Source of the DNA: Candidatus Bathyarchaeota archaeon
Lineage (GTDB): Archaea > Thermoproteota > Bathyarchaeia > TCS64
Length of the DNA: 62,076 bases
Reading direction: 5' to 3'
Assembly (NCBI GenBank): GCA_020346605.1
Contig: CP070784.1
Location: 646,555-708,630, forward strand
Position 1 is the first letter of the stretch, and every line of letters begins with the position of its first letter. The notes under the pieces were generated by a model. It searched no databases. It saw nothing but the letters and a program-made list of their open reading frames with translations, and was not told the origin of the DNA. This document shows, in pieces, positions 7,875 to 17,399 of this stretch. The translations under genes and the position numbers were made by a program.

Positions 7875-9566
7875 ATGGAACATCATCATGGGTGCTCAAA
7901 AGCATCCACGCTTCCTACAGGGAAATCCACAGGGAGCCCCAGAGTAATTTCCCTTCTCATCCTACTGATGTTGCTTCTATCCTTGATTCCTTCGACCTTC
8001 CTTGTCGAGTCGACGTCCGCCCCACAGGGCTCCTCGGCTCATTCTGCGGTCGATGATGAGATCGTCGTCAACGGTGGTTTCGAGCAGGGGGACCTTTTTG
8101 GATGGAGGAACGCTTCGACGGAATACCCCGGCAGCGACTACTACATCAGCAGGGACAGGGTGTACGAAGAACCTAGCAGTCTCAAGATGATAACAACAGG
8201 GAACCCGCCGTACAAGGCGTTCGTCTGGCAGCAGTGGAGGCCTGGAGAGGATTTCGACGAGATTCCGGAGAAAGACGTCGAGATACGGCGCGACTACTCC
8301 TTGAGCTTCGCTGCGTTCTTCGATGAGAGCCCAGGGGATGTCGAACTCGTCGTGATGCTAAACCTCTACTTTCACAACGTCGGGAGAGGGGGAAGGACAA
8401 GGGGAGGAGAGATCACGTTGATCGACTACGTCGTCGGGACCGGGGAGCAGCCCACGATGCCCTACCACAGGCAGATAGGCTCCATAGAGTGGGGAGAGGC
8501 TACGAAGTACGGCAACATAGCCGTGGTGCCCATCCAGAGATGTGAATTCGGGAGTTGGTACCAGTTCACGGTGCATCCTCTAAGGGACCTCGAGGAGAGC
8601 CACGTCGACTTGATCGAGCTCGCGAGCCATGGCTTCGCCTACTCGGGCGCCCTCGTAATGCTCCTGTCCAGCAGCCCTGAAGCCGCGGCCTACGTCGACT
8701 CTATAAGCCTCCGGCCACCTGAAAACGAGTCGACTATCTCACTCGACATCACACCCAGGTCGCCTCTTCTCATCGACGGGATCTACTCGCAGGCCGTCCG
8801 CATCAGCGGGTCTGTCCAGCCGCCACCGGGGGAGGGGGAGAAGGTCCTACTGAGATACAAGACCGGGCACGAGGACGAGGCGTCTTGGCACTACATCGAA
8901 GCCGTGGAGACGGACGCCGCGGGCCATTTCGAGGCCACGTGGAGCCCACCAACGCTTCCTGTGGACAATGAATTCTACGTGAGAGCAAGCTGGGATGATG
9001 TAGGCGACTATACCGTGGTCACGGGCTCCTTCACCCTGAACTCGATCGGCGCGCTTACCGTTGGTCTTGTCGCAACCGTCGGATTGGGGCTCCTGTACTA
9101 CTATGGAAGGAAAAATCCTCTCCTATCCGATGTTCCGAGTTTGCGGCTCGACAGGAGGATGCTGGGATCGGTCCTCGTCTACGGGTTGGCCTCGGGCGCC
9201 ATCACAGGATACACTAGCGTACTCCCCTACGACTTCCTCCGGAACTTGTCCGTCACCACAGCGGAGTCGATGACCGGGCTGACATCCATCGCCCTGACTG
9301 TAATGTTGTTCGTAATCCTCAACGTGACTACGAAGAAGGTGGACCTGAGGCAGGGCTACATAGACGTCGGAGCCTCCCTCATCATCGGTGTCGTGGCAGG
9401 GACTTACGTCGGCAATGTCCTGGGACTTGTTCTCAACCCTGTGGGACTGGGATGGACCTCGTCGCTGTGGAGGGCTGCAGAGAGCCTTGCGTCGCAGGCA
9501 ACGTGGACACTCTTCGTGAGCTCCCTGGCAGTCTCCCTAGCCTATCTCAGGAAACCTGAGAACTAG
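7875..9566 (+). CDS. Large surface protein with jelly-roll and Ig-like domains
   Basis: This 563-residue protein starts with a polar lead and a hydrophobic signal or anchor helix (about 24-45, VISLLILLMLLLSLIPSTF). Residues about 60-270 begin VVNGGFEQGDLFGW, typical of CBM4/9-like or DUF642-like jelly rolls. Residues about 285-385 fit an Ig/Big-like beta domain (VRISGSVQPPPGEGEKVLL). The C-terminal 170 residues carry about five membrane helices. The layout is an extracellular binding head on a membrane-embedded base. The ligand is unknown, perhaps polysaccharide. Translation may begin further inside; the ATG before the signal was kept. Confidence 0.75.
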   Translation: MEHHHGCSKASTLPTGKSTGSPRVISLLILLMLLLSLIPSTFLVESTSAPQGSSAHSAVDDEIVVNGGFEQGDLFGWRNASTEYPGSDYYISRDRVYEEPSSLKMITTGNPPYKAFVWQQWRPGEDFDEIPEKDVEIRRDYSLSFAAFFDESPGDVELVVMLNLYFHNVGRGGRTRGGEITLIDYVVGTGEQPTMPYHRQIGSIEWGEATKYGNIAVVPIQRCEFGSWYQFTVHPLRDLEESHVDLIELASHGFAYSGALVMLLSSSPEAAAYVDSISLRPPENESTISLDITPRSPLLIDGIYSQAVRISGSVQPPPGEGEKVLLRYKTGHEDEASWHYIEAVETDAAGHFEATWSPPTLPVDNEFYVRASWDDVGDYTVVTGSFTLNSIGALTVGLVATVGLGLLYYYGRKNPLLSDVPSLRLDRRMLGSVLVYGLASGAITGYTSVLPYDFLRNLSVTTAESMTGLTSIALTVMLFVILNVTTKKVDLRQGYIDVGASLIIGVVAGTYVGNVLGLVLNPVGLGWTSSLWRAAESLASQATWTLFVSSLAVSLAYLRKPEN

Positions 9567-9599
9567 AGGTAATAGGAGACAGAAAACATAGGGTGAAGC

Positions 9600-10667
9600 T
9601 CAGGAGGACTCCTTCAGGTACTTCGCCGCGTCCTTTCTCTTCTTCCTCGCCAGCTTCTTCACTGGGGCGAGGGCCTCGTCGTCTTCGGCGATGAGTTTGA
9701 TCTCGATGAGCCCGGCTTTCTCAGAGGTTTTCAGGGCTTTATCGCCCTTCTCTGTCCTCACGACGACCGTGGACCATCCGTCTGGGGAGCCCATGTTGCC
9801 AACGGAGAGGTCCGCGAACTCGGAGGTGAAGTCGCCGCAGCTGTGGCAGCAGGGCCTTATCAGCTCCTTGACCTTGCTGAGCCTGACATTGTGGATCCTC
9901 TCGCCGCCCTGCAGGGCTATGAATCTGCCGTTCTTGATCTCGAACTTGTCCACATCCGATGGGTCGACCTCTGCGTTCTCGAGGTACTCGAGGAAGCTGG
10001 CGTGGTTGAAGGTCTCCATGCAGAACAGCCCGACCTTGAGATCCACCGCGTCGTTGATCTTGGCCTCTGCGAATTCGCCGGTCTCGACCTTCCTTAGACC
10101 CCTCATCTGGCAGGGAGTACCGACGACGGCGATCTTCTCCTTCTGATACTCTGTGACCGCAGAGTCGACGCCGATCAGAGTGGGGCTTGAGGTGTACTTG
10201 GTCCCGGCGCAGTCGAGGAGCTCCTTCTCTGTAGAAGCAACCACAGGTTTTGGGGCCCAGACCCCCTCGCTGTCCAGTCCGGTGACGACCACTCCATCCC
10301 CAACCCCGGAGAGGAACTGGGAGAGCACAGCTGAGACGGCCCCGCCGTCCTGTGCGTGCTCAGTGATGGACTCGTCCTTAGCCCTCACCGCGTAGATTCC
10401 GGTGTGGACACCGATGTCAGCCTCCTCTTTACTTCGAGTTCTGCCGTAGACCTGCGTCTCCATGGCCTCGACGTCGAACTCTGCGCTCGGACAGTTGGCG
10501 TAGCACATCCCGCAGGCGACGCAGAGGCCCGCCAGCTTCGGCGTCCCTGCGTCGAGCTCGATGGAGTTTACGGGGCAGACGGCGGCGCAGGAGCCGCAGC
10601 TCACACAAGTTCCCTTCCTGATGACCTCCGTCATGAGGTGGCCGAAGATCTTGGGTCTCCCGCTCAT
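9600..10667 (-). CDS. FrhB/FdhB-family F420-type oxidoreductase subunit
   Basis: This 355-residue protein has two [4Fe-4S] ferredoxin motifs, CVSCGSCAAVCP (Cys21, 24, 27, 31) and CVACGMCYANCP (Cys49, 52, 55, 59). These are followed by the FrhB N- and C-terminal domains (HAQDGGAVSAVL; AVVGTPCQMRGLRKVE; PCCHSCGDFTSEFADLSVGNMGSPDGWSTVVVRTEKG). The family binds flavin and passes electrons between F420 (or ferredoxin) and partner enzymes. No hydrogenase or formate dehydrogenase genes lie next to it, so its partner is unknown. The end carries a lysine-rich tail. Transcription starts from a divergent spacer. Confidence 0.88.
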   Translation of the reverse strand: MSGRPKIFGHLMTEVIRKGTCVSCGSCAAVCPVNSIELDAGTPKLAGLCVACGMCYANCPSAEFDVEAMETQVYGRTRSKEEADIGVHTGIYAVRAKDESITEHAQDGGAVSAVLSQFLSGVGDGVVVTGLDSEGVWAPKPVVASTEKELLDCAGTKYTSSPTLIGVDSAVTEYQKEKIAVVGTPCQMRGLRKVETGEFAEAKINDAVDLKVGLFCMETFNHASFLEYLENAEVDPSDVDKFEIKNGRFIALQGGERIHNVRLSKVKELIRPCCHSCGDFTSEFADLSVGNMGSPDGWSTVVVRTEKGDKALKTSEKAGLIEIKLIAEDDEALAPVKKLARKKRKDAAKYLKESS

Positions 10668-10861
10668 GAAAGATCACATCTTGTTAATGTATACAATATA
10701 AAAACGTGCTCCTAGATGAAGGGAACCTACACTTAGAAACCCCATGAAGGTTCTATGACTCGGTGGTTACGATAATGTCGATTTATATTGTAAGAACTGA
10801 AACCTTTTATTGAGGCCTCTTTTAGCTACAGGGATTCAGGTCCAGTGAAACTATACGGGAG
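10668..10861. promoter_or_regulatory. Divergent promoter spacer, frhB-like and acyl-CoA synthetase
   Basis: AATGTATACAATATAAAAACG (10686-10706) provides a TATA-like box toward the minus FrhB-like gene, about 25-30 bp from its ATG. GATTTATATTG (about 10779-10789) and CTTTTATTG (about 10804-10812) are candidates for the plus strand. The plus gene has GGGAGGTG just before its GTG start, so it probably has a leader with a ribosome site. Confidence 0.4.
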
Positions 10862-12976
10862 GTGCTAGATATACGACTTGACGCCGTCTTCCGCCCGAGG
10901 TCCGTCGCCATAATCGGTGCCTCCCGTACGTCAGGCAAAGTGGGGAACATCCTCACGAGGAACATGATCGAGTCCGGATATGAGGGAGAGATCTACCCAG
11001 TCAACCCCAAGGCCAAGGAGATACTAGGTTTGAGATCCTATCCCTCGGTCACGGACGTCCCGGCCGAGGTTGACCTCGCGGTCATCGCCATACCAGCGGA
11101 GTACGTCCTAGACGTGGCCGAGCAGTGCGGTAGGAAGGGGGTGAAGGCTCTGGTCGTCATCACAGCTGGGTTCAAGGAGACGGGGCACGAGGGCGCAGTG
11201 CTCGAGCGGAGGCTGGTCGAGGTCGGTGAGAAGTACGGCATGAGGGTCCAGGGGCCCAACTGTCTGGGGCTCATCAACACGGAATCGTCTCTCAACCTGA
11301 GCTTCGCCCCTGCCATGCCTAAGAGAGGGAGGATTGGGTTCATCTCTCAGAGCGGGGCGATGGGCACGGCGGTCCTCGACTGGGTGATCCAGGAGGATAT
11401 CGGGTTCCACAGCTTCATCAGCCTGGGCAACAAAGCGGACCTCGACGAGGTCGACTTCATCGAGGCGATGCGTGACGACGACGACGTGGGCGTCATACTC
11501 CTCTATCTTGAGTCCATTGAGAAGGGGCGTTCCTTCATCGAGGCCGCTGCGAAAGCGGTGAAACGGAAGCCCGTAATTATCCTCAAGGGTGGGACCTCAA
11601 GCGCTGGAGCCCGCGCAGCAGGTAGCCACACGGGAGCGCTGGTGGGAAGCTTCATCGCCTACAGGACAGCCTTCGAGAAGGCGGGGGTCATCATGGTGGA
11701 GAGCGTGGAGGAGCTCTTCAACCACGCCATCGCCTTCACTGAGCAGCCCCTCCCCAGGGGGGAAGGCATGGTGATAGTCACCAACGCAGGCGGTCCGGGG
11801 ATCCTCGCAACCGACTTCAGCGAGAAGCTGGGGATAAGGCTTACGAGCCTGAAAGCCGAGGTCAGGAACAGGCTCATGGAGAAGCTCCCCGCGGCGGCCT
11901 CTGTGGGGAACCCTATCGATGTACTCGGGGACGCCAGGGCGGACAGGTACCGATTCGCCATCGAGGGGGTGCTGAGGGATGATCAGGTGAACGTGGCCCT
12001 CGTTATCCTCACGCCGCAGGCGATGACGGAGAGCCTTGACACCGCCCAGGGAATCGTAGAGATTCAGAAGGAGAGGAGGGGCAAGCCCATAGTTGCGGTC
12101 TTCATGGGCGGAGGTAGGGTGCAGGAGGCCACCGAGTACCTGAGGAGCAACGGAGTCCCGTGCTTCGACTTCCCCGAGAAGGCGATCAAGACAGTCGCCG
12201 CGATGTACGAGTACGCCCGCTTCATGAAGAAGCCGGAGTACTATCCAGCGCGGTTCAAGGACGTGTCTCCAGAAAAGGTGAGGGAGATACTCTCAGCTGT
12301 GAAGGGGGACAAGCGAGTCGTCCTCCTAGCTAACGAGGCGGCGGAGGTGATGGAGGCCTACGGGATTAGGTCCACAACGAACCGGCTTGCAGCGTCGGCA
12401 GACGAGGCGGTGCGATACGCCGATGAGATGGATTACCCAGTGGTGCTGAAGATCGCATCCCCTGACATCTTGCATAAGTCAGATATTGGGGGGCTCGCAT
12501 TGGACTTGAGGACAGCCGAGCAGGTCAGATCCTCCTTCCAAAACATAATCACTAGCGTGAATAGGCTCATGCCGGAAGCGCACATATATGGCGTGACCGT
12601 TTCCCGCATGCTCCCAAGGGGGAAGGAAATGATCATCGGCATGAGCCAGGACGTCCAGTTCGGCCCCCTGGTCATGTTCGGCCTCGGCGGGATCTATGTC
12701 AACTTCCTCAAAGACGTCTCCTTTCGCCTCGCCCCACTCTCAGAGCAAGAGGCGCAGAGCATGATGGAGGAGACGCGGGCCTACAAGCTGCTCAAGGGGA
12801 TCCGTGGTGAGCCACCTTCAGACGTGGATGCGCTCAAGAACATGATCCTAAGGGTAGGCCAGCTTGTCTGGGACTTCCCTGAGATCGTGGAGATGGACGT
12901 TAACCCCGTCATCGTCTACGGTGAAGGGGAGGGCTGCATGGCCCTTGACGTGAAAATCACTTTATCAAAGGAATGA
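10862..12976 (+). CDS. ADP-forming acyl-CoA synthetase, fused alpha-beta
   Basis: This 704-residue protein combines the alpha and beta parts of archaeal ADP-forming acetyl/acyl-CoA synthetase. It has a CoA-binding Rossmann domain (about 8-130, VAIIGASRTSGKVGN), two succinyl-CoA ligase-like domains with the phospho-accepting His256 in GSHTGAL, and an ATP-grasp domain (about 480-704, YPVVLKIASPDILHKSDIGG). The enzyme converts acyl-CoA, ADP and phosphate to acid, CoA and ATP, giving substrate-level ATP in fermentation. The start is GTG behind GGGAGGTG. The next gene is 9 bp downstream, so they form an operon. Confidence 0.93.
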   Translation: MLDIRLDAVFRPRSVAIIGASRTSGKVGNILTRNMIESGYEGEIYPVNPKAKEILGLRSYPSVTDVPAEVDLAVIAIPAEYVLDVAEQCGRKGVKALVVITAGFKETGHEGAVLERRLVEVGEKYGMRVQGPNCLGLINTESSLNLSFAPAMPKRGRIGFISQSGAMGTAVLDWVIQEDIGFHSFISLGNKADLDEVDFIEAMRDDDDVGVILLYLESIEKGRSFIEAAAKAVKRKPVIILKGGTSSAGARAAGSHTGALVGSFIAYRTAFEKAGVIMVESVEELFNHAIAFTEQPLPRGEGMVIVTNAGGPGILATDFSEKLGIRLTSLKAEVRNRLMEKLPAAASVGNPIDVLGDARADRYRFAIEGVLRDDQVNVALVILTPQAMTESLDTAQGIVEIQKERRGKPIVAVFMGGGRVQEATEYLRSNGVPCFDFPEKAIKTVAAMYEYARFMKKPEYYPARFKDVSPEKVREILSAVKGDKRVVLLANEAAEVMEAYGIRSTTNRLAASADEAVRYADEMDYPVVLKIASPDILHKSDIGGLALDLRTAEQVRSSFQNIITSVNRLMPEAHIYGVTVSRMLPRGKEMIIGMSQDVQFGPLVMFGLGGIYVNFLKDVSFRLAPLSEQEAQSMMEETRAYKLLKGIRGEPPSDVDALKNMILRVGQLVWDFPEIVEMDVNPVIVYGEGEGCMALDVKITLSKE

Positions 12977-12985
12977 GATGAGATA

Positions 12986-14086
12986 GTGATGGTGTACTCG
13001 ATCTACGTGTCGGGGACCGGTTTCAGCGGCAAGACCGCCCTATGCCTAGGCCTCTACGGCAAATTCCAGGAGATGGGCCTCAGCGTGGGTTACTTCAAGC
13101 CCGTCGGCCACGGCGAGAAAGTTGTGGACGGGAAGCTGAGGGACGCCGACGTGATCCTGATGAAGGAGGTGATGGCACTCACCGAGCCCCTGGAAGTCCT
13201 CTGCCCTGTGGTGCTCGGGAATAGGTACCTTGATCAGATCTCGGATAACTTCGAGGCGGCGGCGGAGAATATTCAGAAGGCTTACAAGGAGGTCTGCGAA
13301 GGAAAGGACATTCTCCTCATTGAGTCTGCTGCCAGACCCGAGTATCTAATCTGCTGCGGTCTCAGCATGCCCCAGCTGGCCAAGGAGCTCGACGCGAAAG
13401 TCCTCTTCTCCGTGAAGGGAAGCGACGACACGGTCGTCGACGAGGCCATTCACTACCGTGACCACGTGAGGCTGGAGGGGGGAGAGATGATAGGCGTGGT
13501 CGTCAATTTCGTCCCCCTGGAGCAGATCGAGCGCATGAGGGGGATCATCTCCCCCATCCTAGAGAAGTGCGACCTCGACGTCCTTGGGATCGTCCCAGAC
13601 CACAGGGAGCTGACCCTACCCACGGTCCAAGACGTCGTCGACGTCCTTAACGCCGAGGTCCTTACCTGCGCCGACAAACTGGAGGGGCTGGTGGACAACT
13701 ACCTCGTGGGAGCGATGTCCCCGGAGTCGGCGCTCAGCTGGCTGAGGAGGAGCGTCGGAAAGGCGTTCATCACAGGCGGGGACAGGACCGACCTGATCCT
13801 GACGGCGCTGGAGACCAAACCGAGCGCCATAGTCCTCACGGGCAACATCTACCCCTCGGTGAGGGTGCTTTCAACAGCGGAAGAGAAAGGGATCCCCATC
13901 CTTCTCGTACCCACCGACACGTACACAACAGTAACCAGACTTGACCTCCTAGACGGCAGGATTGTACCCTCCCCCACGTCGACCAAGAAGATCCAGCTTA
14001 CGCGCCGGATCATCGGGGAGTACGTGGATTGGAGGAAGATTTTAGAGGGCTACGTGGAGAAGAAAAAGGAAGACAAATCAAGGTAA
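12986..14086 (+). CDS. BioD-like P-loop plus DRTGG-domain protein
   Basis: This 366-residue protein has an N-terminal P-loop (GTGFSGKT, residues 10-17) of the dethiobiotin-synthetase-like type (COG0857). It is followed by a DRTGG-type domain (about 225-340, GGDRTDLILTALETKPSAIVLTG). These two domains make up the N-terminal regulatory part of bacterial phosphotransacetylases; here they stand alone. It follows the acyl-CoA synthetase by 9 bp. It is probably a nucleotide-binding regulatory partner in acetate or acyl-CoA metabolism, but no catalytic phosphotransacetylase domain is present. The start is GTG at 12986 or ATG three bases later. Confidence 0.8.
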   Translation: MMVYSIYVSGTGFSGKTALCLGLYGKFQEMGLSVGYFKPVGHGEKVVDGKLRDADVILMKEVMALTEPLEVLCPVVLGNRYLDQISDNFEAAAENIQKAYKEVCEGKDILLIESAARPEYLICCGLSMPQLAKELDAKVLFSVKGSDDTVVDEAIHYRDHVRLEGGEMIGVVVNFVPLEQIERMRGIISPILEKCDLDVLGIVPDHRELTLPTVQDVVDVLNAEVLTCADKLEGLVDNYLVGAMSPESALSWLRRSVGKAFITGGDRTDLILTALETKPSAIVLTGNIYPSVRVLSTAEEKGIPILLVPTDTYTTVTRLDLLDGRIVPSPTSTKKIQLTRRIIGEYVDWRKILEGYVEKKKEDKSR

Positions 14087-14142
14087 AAACGTAGTTCAAC
14101 GAGCCACTTCCTTCCATCTCGGTTGTTTTTTCTCTCTAATTA

Positions 14143-15711
14143 TTAGAAGAGAACAGCATCCTGAACGTAAGATCTGCCCAGCTTGAGGGCTATCTCGGCC
14201 TTGGTCAGCTCCTTACCCAGGTACGCCGCGTGGTCGAATCTGCTGACGAGGCCCTTTCTGAGTATCGTCTGGTATATCTCACGTGCTGTGACGCCCTTCA
14301 CCACCATATTCGGCTCTCCACTATCTCTGTAGTGTGTAGCGGCGACCAGCCCAGCCTCTCTATCGACCCGGATGACGAACCAACCCTCCTCGTCGAGGGC
14401 GAACTCTTCATCCCCTTTGGCCTCCAGCACATCGGCGACTTCCTCGACGGCCCTATCGTAGGGCTTCTCCTTCCACCGCTTCTCCTTCAGCCTCAGGAGG
14501 TCGACACCCAGATCCTTTGGTGGAGTCCCCCTTCGACTGGCAAGGAACGTCATCCTCGACGCGGTCACCACTTCCCTGACGCTCCCCCTCGCCTTTGAGC
14601 TGAACTCTGGGACAAACAGAAGGTCTGCCCCCACCTCGCAGGCCAGCGCAGTGAGCAGCCCGTTCACCCCGGTAGAGTCGGCGTCGATGAGCTCCGTCGC
14701 GTTGCCTAGGCCAAAGAGCACCGGGACGTCCTCGTTGGCTGAACGGAACAGTTGGTAGGCCCTCAGCGACTCAAGGAGCCCCGGGTTTACGGCGGGTTCT
14801 AGCACAGGATCGGCGATGACTTTCTCGACCCCCATGTCTATGGCGAGGTTCATCGTCTCTACCAATGCAACGAACCTCTCCTCGGCGGTCCCCGGCAGGT
14901 ACCCCTCACTCATATTCGAGGGCAGGACCACGACGGGCACGTTCCGGACGAAGGGTGCTACCTCCTCGATGTTGCCTTTGTCAACGCTGAGGACGAGGTC
15001 GACACCAGCCTCGACGGCAGCCTTTATCTCATCAGGGTCGAGGGTGTCGATGCTGACAGGGAGCCTTACAGCGGACTTTACGGCCTCAACAACTCCAACC
15101 ACTGTCTCGGGCATTGGGTCCCCCGCCAGCATCCCTATGTCGATGATGTCGGCCCCCTCGGCTTCGTAGTATCGGGCGCGTCTCTTCACGTCCGTGAGCT
15201 CCAGCGTGGGAGCATTCACAATCTCGGCGATCACCCTCATGGGGAAGCCGCTGCCGACGGCGACGGATCTGTCTGCGCGCCCTATTAGGAAGCCACCCTC
15301 CGCCTCCAAGACCGCCTCCCAGTTCCGCTCCACGTCCTCGATCTCCCTGAGTGCTCTTTCCCTCTTCGCCTCCACGATGAACTCCGTGGCGGACTCGGTC
15401 TTTGACAACTCGATCTCTCCCAAATGCTCGAGGACGTATGGTAGGTCGCTCGCGTCGGAGGGGCCCTTGTACGTCGGGACCTTCAAAGCCTCCTCGACGG
15501 GTGAAACGTCCCCCCTAACTGTGCCTGGGAGCAGGATGACATCGTATCTCCCGACTGAGAGACTCTTCAGATCCTCAACCACATATTCTGGTGTGATGAA
15601 GGCCGCAACAGAGACAGGCAGGACATGAACATCCACATCCATCTCCGTCTCCGAGACTAGGCGCCTCACGTTCTCCTCCGCAAGCCTCCCCGTGACAACA
15701 AGCACCCTCAT
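14143..15711 (-). CDS. Dihydropteroate-synthase-related protein (H4MPT pathway)
   Basis: This 522-residue protein has three parts: an N-terminal alpha/beta domain (1-110, MRVLVVTGRLAEENVRRL), a TIM-barrel DHPS-like domain (about 150-390, containing GADIIDIGMLAGDPMPE and PVSIDTL), and a C-terminal DUF4346-like domain (about 430-522, VVKGVTAREIYQTILRKGLVS). This is the archaeal DHPS-related family found in makers of tetrahydromethanopterin and linked to pterin-arylamine condensation. It sits 28 bp after the beta-RFAP synthase gene, which makes the product it would condense. Enzyme activity is inferred, not shown. Confidence 0.85.
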   Translation of the reverse strand: MRVLVVTGRLAEENVRRLVSETEMDVDVHVLPVSVAAFITPEYVVEDLKSLSVGRYDVILLPGTVRGDVSPVEEALKVPTYKGPSDASDLPYVLEHLGEIELSKTESATEFIVEAKRERALREIEDVERNWEAVLEAEGGFLIGRADRSVAVGSGFPMRVIAEIVNAPTLELTDVKRRARYYEAEGADIIDIGMLAGDPMPETVVGVVEAVKSAVRLPVSIDTLDPDEIKAAVEAGVDLVLSVDKGNIEEVAPFVRNVPVVVLPSNMSEGYLPGTAEERFVALVETMNLAIDMGVEKVIADPVLEPAVNPGLLESLRAYQLFRSANEDVPVLFGLGNATELIDADSTGVNGLLTALACEVGADLLFVPEFSSKARGSVREVVTASRMTFLASRRGTPPKDLGVDLLRLKEKRWKEKPYDRAVEEVADVLEAKGDEEFALDEEGWFVIRVDREAGLVAATHYRDSGEPNMVVKGVTAREIYQTILRKGLVSRFDHAAYLGKELTKAEIALKLGRSYVQDAVLF

Positions 15712-15739
15712 AGCGTCTCTCCACCGCTCAACCAGAGAA

Positions 15740-16696
15740 TCATTGAATCTCCACCGTCACGGTAGCCCCCTCGTTGTTGGGGGCAGCGACGAACGCCTTT
15801 CCCTTCCTCCCGCCTGAGTTCAGATGTGAATACAACTTCTCAGTAAATTTTCCAGCTTGATCCTCACCTTCGACGAGGCCATAGAATGCTGGACCCCACG
15901 AGCTCTGACCTACGCCGTAAGCCCCCATCTCGTGGAGGAACTCAACCCCAGTTTCGATGAGGGGGTGGCTAAACACTCCTCCCTGTACATCCTTCCAGTA
16001 CTCGCCAAACTTATAGTCGATGCTCGTCATGGCCGAGCCGAAGTTTACTATGTCGCCTTCGACTATCGCCGGCATCAGTTGGAAGAGGATTATCCTTGAG
16101 ATCTGGCTGACCAGGAGATCGGGTGGAGGTGCCAGCTTCTTGAAGGCCTCGTTCTCAACGTCCCCGCTGAGCTTCTGAGCGATCTCGGGGAGACCTATCA
16201 CGAACATCCAGTCCTCGGGGACGTCCGACCTGAAAAGCAGCGGGGGCAGGCTCTCCATCTTATCTACCCTGTGCCCTCCATCGACGATGAACCCGCCGCG
16301 CATGAAGGCATATGTGCCGATCCCCGATCTCCTTGAACGGTTCAGCTTCAGAGCAACGTCGTTCGGCGATAAATCGAGGTCGTGAAGTTCTGAGAGGGCA
16401 GCCCCCACGGCTAGAGCGAGCTGAGTACCCGAGCCAAAGCCCGAGTGCTCTGGGATGTCGGAGACGAGCTCGATTTCGGCGCCGAGTTCCAGTTCAGAGG
16501 CTCTGAGGAGGGTCTCGGCGTACTCCCTCACTCGCTCTGCCCTTGGACCGGTCACGACTAGTTCGTCGGAGGGAGCCGCTCTGAGGACGATCTGAGGCCT
16601 GTCGATGGCGACGCCCACGCTCCCGTGTATCCTGCCCAAGTCGCCCCGCATATCGACCATGCTGAAGTGGAGGCGGGACGGGGTCCGGACTGTCAC
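15740..16696 (-). CDS. mptG: Beta-ribofuranosylaminobenzene 5'-phosphate synthase
   Basis: This 318-residue GHMP-superfamily protein starts TVRTPSRLHFSMVDM and has the GHMP loop in IPEHSGFGSGTQLALAVG (residues 81-98). The SRRSGIGTYAFMRGGFIVDGG region and C-terminal GVGQSSWGPAFYGL are typical of beta-RFAP synthase. The enzyme condenses 4-hydroxybenzoate with PRPP to start the arylamine arm of tetrahydromethanopterin. Its ATG overlaps the TGA of the upstream DUF447 gene, indicating coupling. This is strong evidence that the organism makes a methanopterin-type one-carbon carrier. Confidence 0.9.
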   Translation of the reverse strand: MTVRTPSRLHFSMVDMRGDLGRIHGSVGVAIDRPQIVLRAAPSDELVVTGPRAERVREYAETLLRASELELGAEIELVSDIPEHSGFGSGTQLALAVGAALSELHDLDLSPNDVALKLNRSRRSGIGTYAFMRGGFIVDGGHRVDKMESLPPLLFRSDVPEDWMFVIGLPEIAQKLSGDVENEAFKKLAPPPDLLVSQISRIILFQLMPAIVEGDIVNFGSAMTSIDYKFGEYWKDVQGGVFSHPLIETGVEFLHEMGAYGVGQSSWGPAFYGLVEGEDQAGKFTEKLYSHLNSGGRKGKAFVAAPNNEGATVTVEIQ

Positions 16697-17343
16697 CCTG
16701 ATGCTCTATCCCTCCAGCCCTCGATCATTTTCTCCAGCTCCCTTATGACCCTCGCCTCGTTCGAGTCGGTCACAGACGTCCGGTTGACAACGTCCTTACA
16801 CTCGCGGAATCTTTTAATCAACCTTTCCACACGCTCCTTGTCACCTTGTTTCGAGAACACTTCGATCCGGGTAGCGTGTATGATCGCCTCAATCGCCTCG
16901 GCCCTTCCGCGGCTGAAGACACGGGGCAAAGAGCGTGTCACCTCCACGGAAGAGACTTCACCATTGAAGACCTCTCTCAGCTTCGATTCCTCAAGGCTCT
17001 TCTCGACAGCTATTAAGACATGGGCGTCCGAAGAGCCAAGCCTCAGGTCCCTATCGATAGAAGGTACGGGGAACCCTGGAAAGTCAGCCTCCTTGAAGGC
17101 GGTGACGAGGTAGAGGGCCGGGTCCTCGGTGACGTTGACGCATGCTGATGGATTACTCAGCAGATTAGCGCAGGTGGTGCTGGTCGTGAAAAGCTTCAGC
17201 TCCAGGGTCTCAGGGCCTGTCCTGGTTACACCCATCGGCGCAGCGTTGAGCGACCCGTCGGAACTCATCGTCGTCACTATCGCTTCGTGTACACTCCCTG
17301 TGACGAACCCAAGTTCGTCCAGCTGCCATTCAATCCCTGACAT
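16693..17343 (-). CDS. DUF447 flavin-reductase-fold protein
   Basis: This 216-residue protein matches DUF447. It has a split-barrel FMN-binding-like core (about 10-120, GSVHEAIVTTMSSDGSLNAAPMGVT; TTCANLLSNPSACVNVTEDP), followed by a helical C-terminal part. DUF447 members often lie beside methanopterin biosynthesis genes. It leads the minus-strand operon and overlaps mptG by 4 bp. Its reaction is not known; the fold suggests flavin binding. Confidence 0.85.
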   Translation of the reverse strand: MSGIEWQLDELGFVTGSVHEAIVTTMSSDGSLNAAPMGVTRTGPETLELKLFTTSTTCANLLSNPSACVNVTEDPALYLVTAFKEADFPGFPVPSIDRDLRLGSSDAHVLIAVEKSLEESKLREVFNGEVSSVEVTRSLPRVFSRGRAEAIEAIIHATRIEVFSKQGDKERVERLIKRFRECKDVVNRTSVTDSNEARVIRELEKMIEGWRDRASG

Positions 17344-17399
17344 GCGAGTTCAGCGAGCCCCTGACAACGGATGAAACGAAAGTGGCTCACAAAAAAAGG

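Noticed and set aside
16312..16506. Plus-strand ORFs inside mptG and other long genes
   Set aside because: They are mirror frames of high-GC genes with Arg/Ser/Pro-rich sequence and no start signals.
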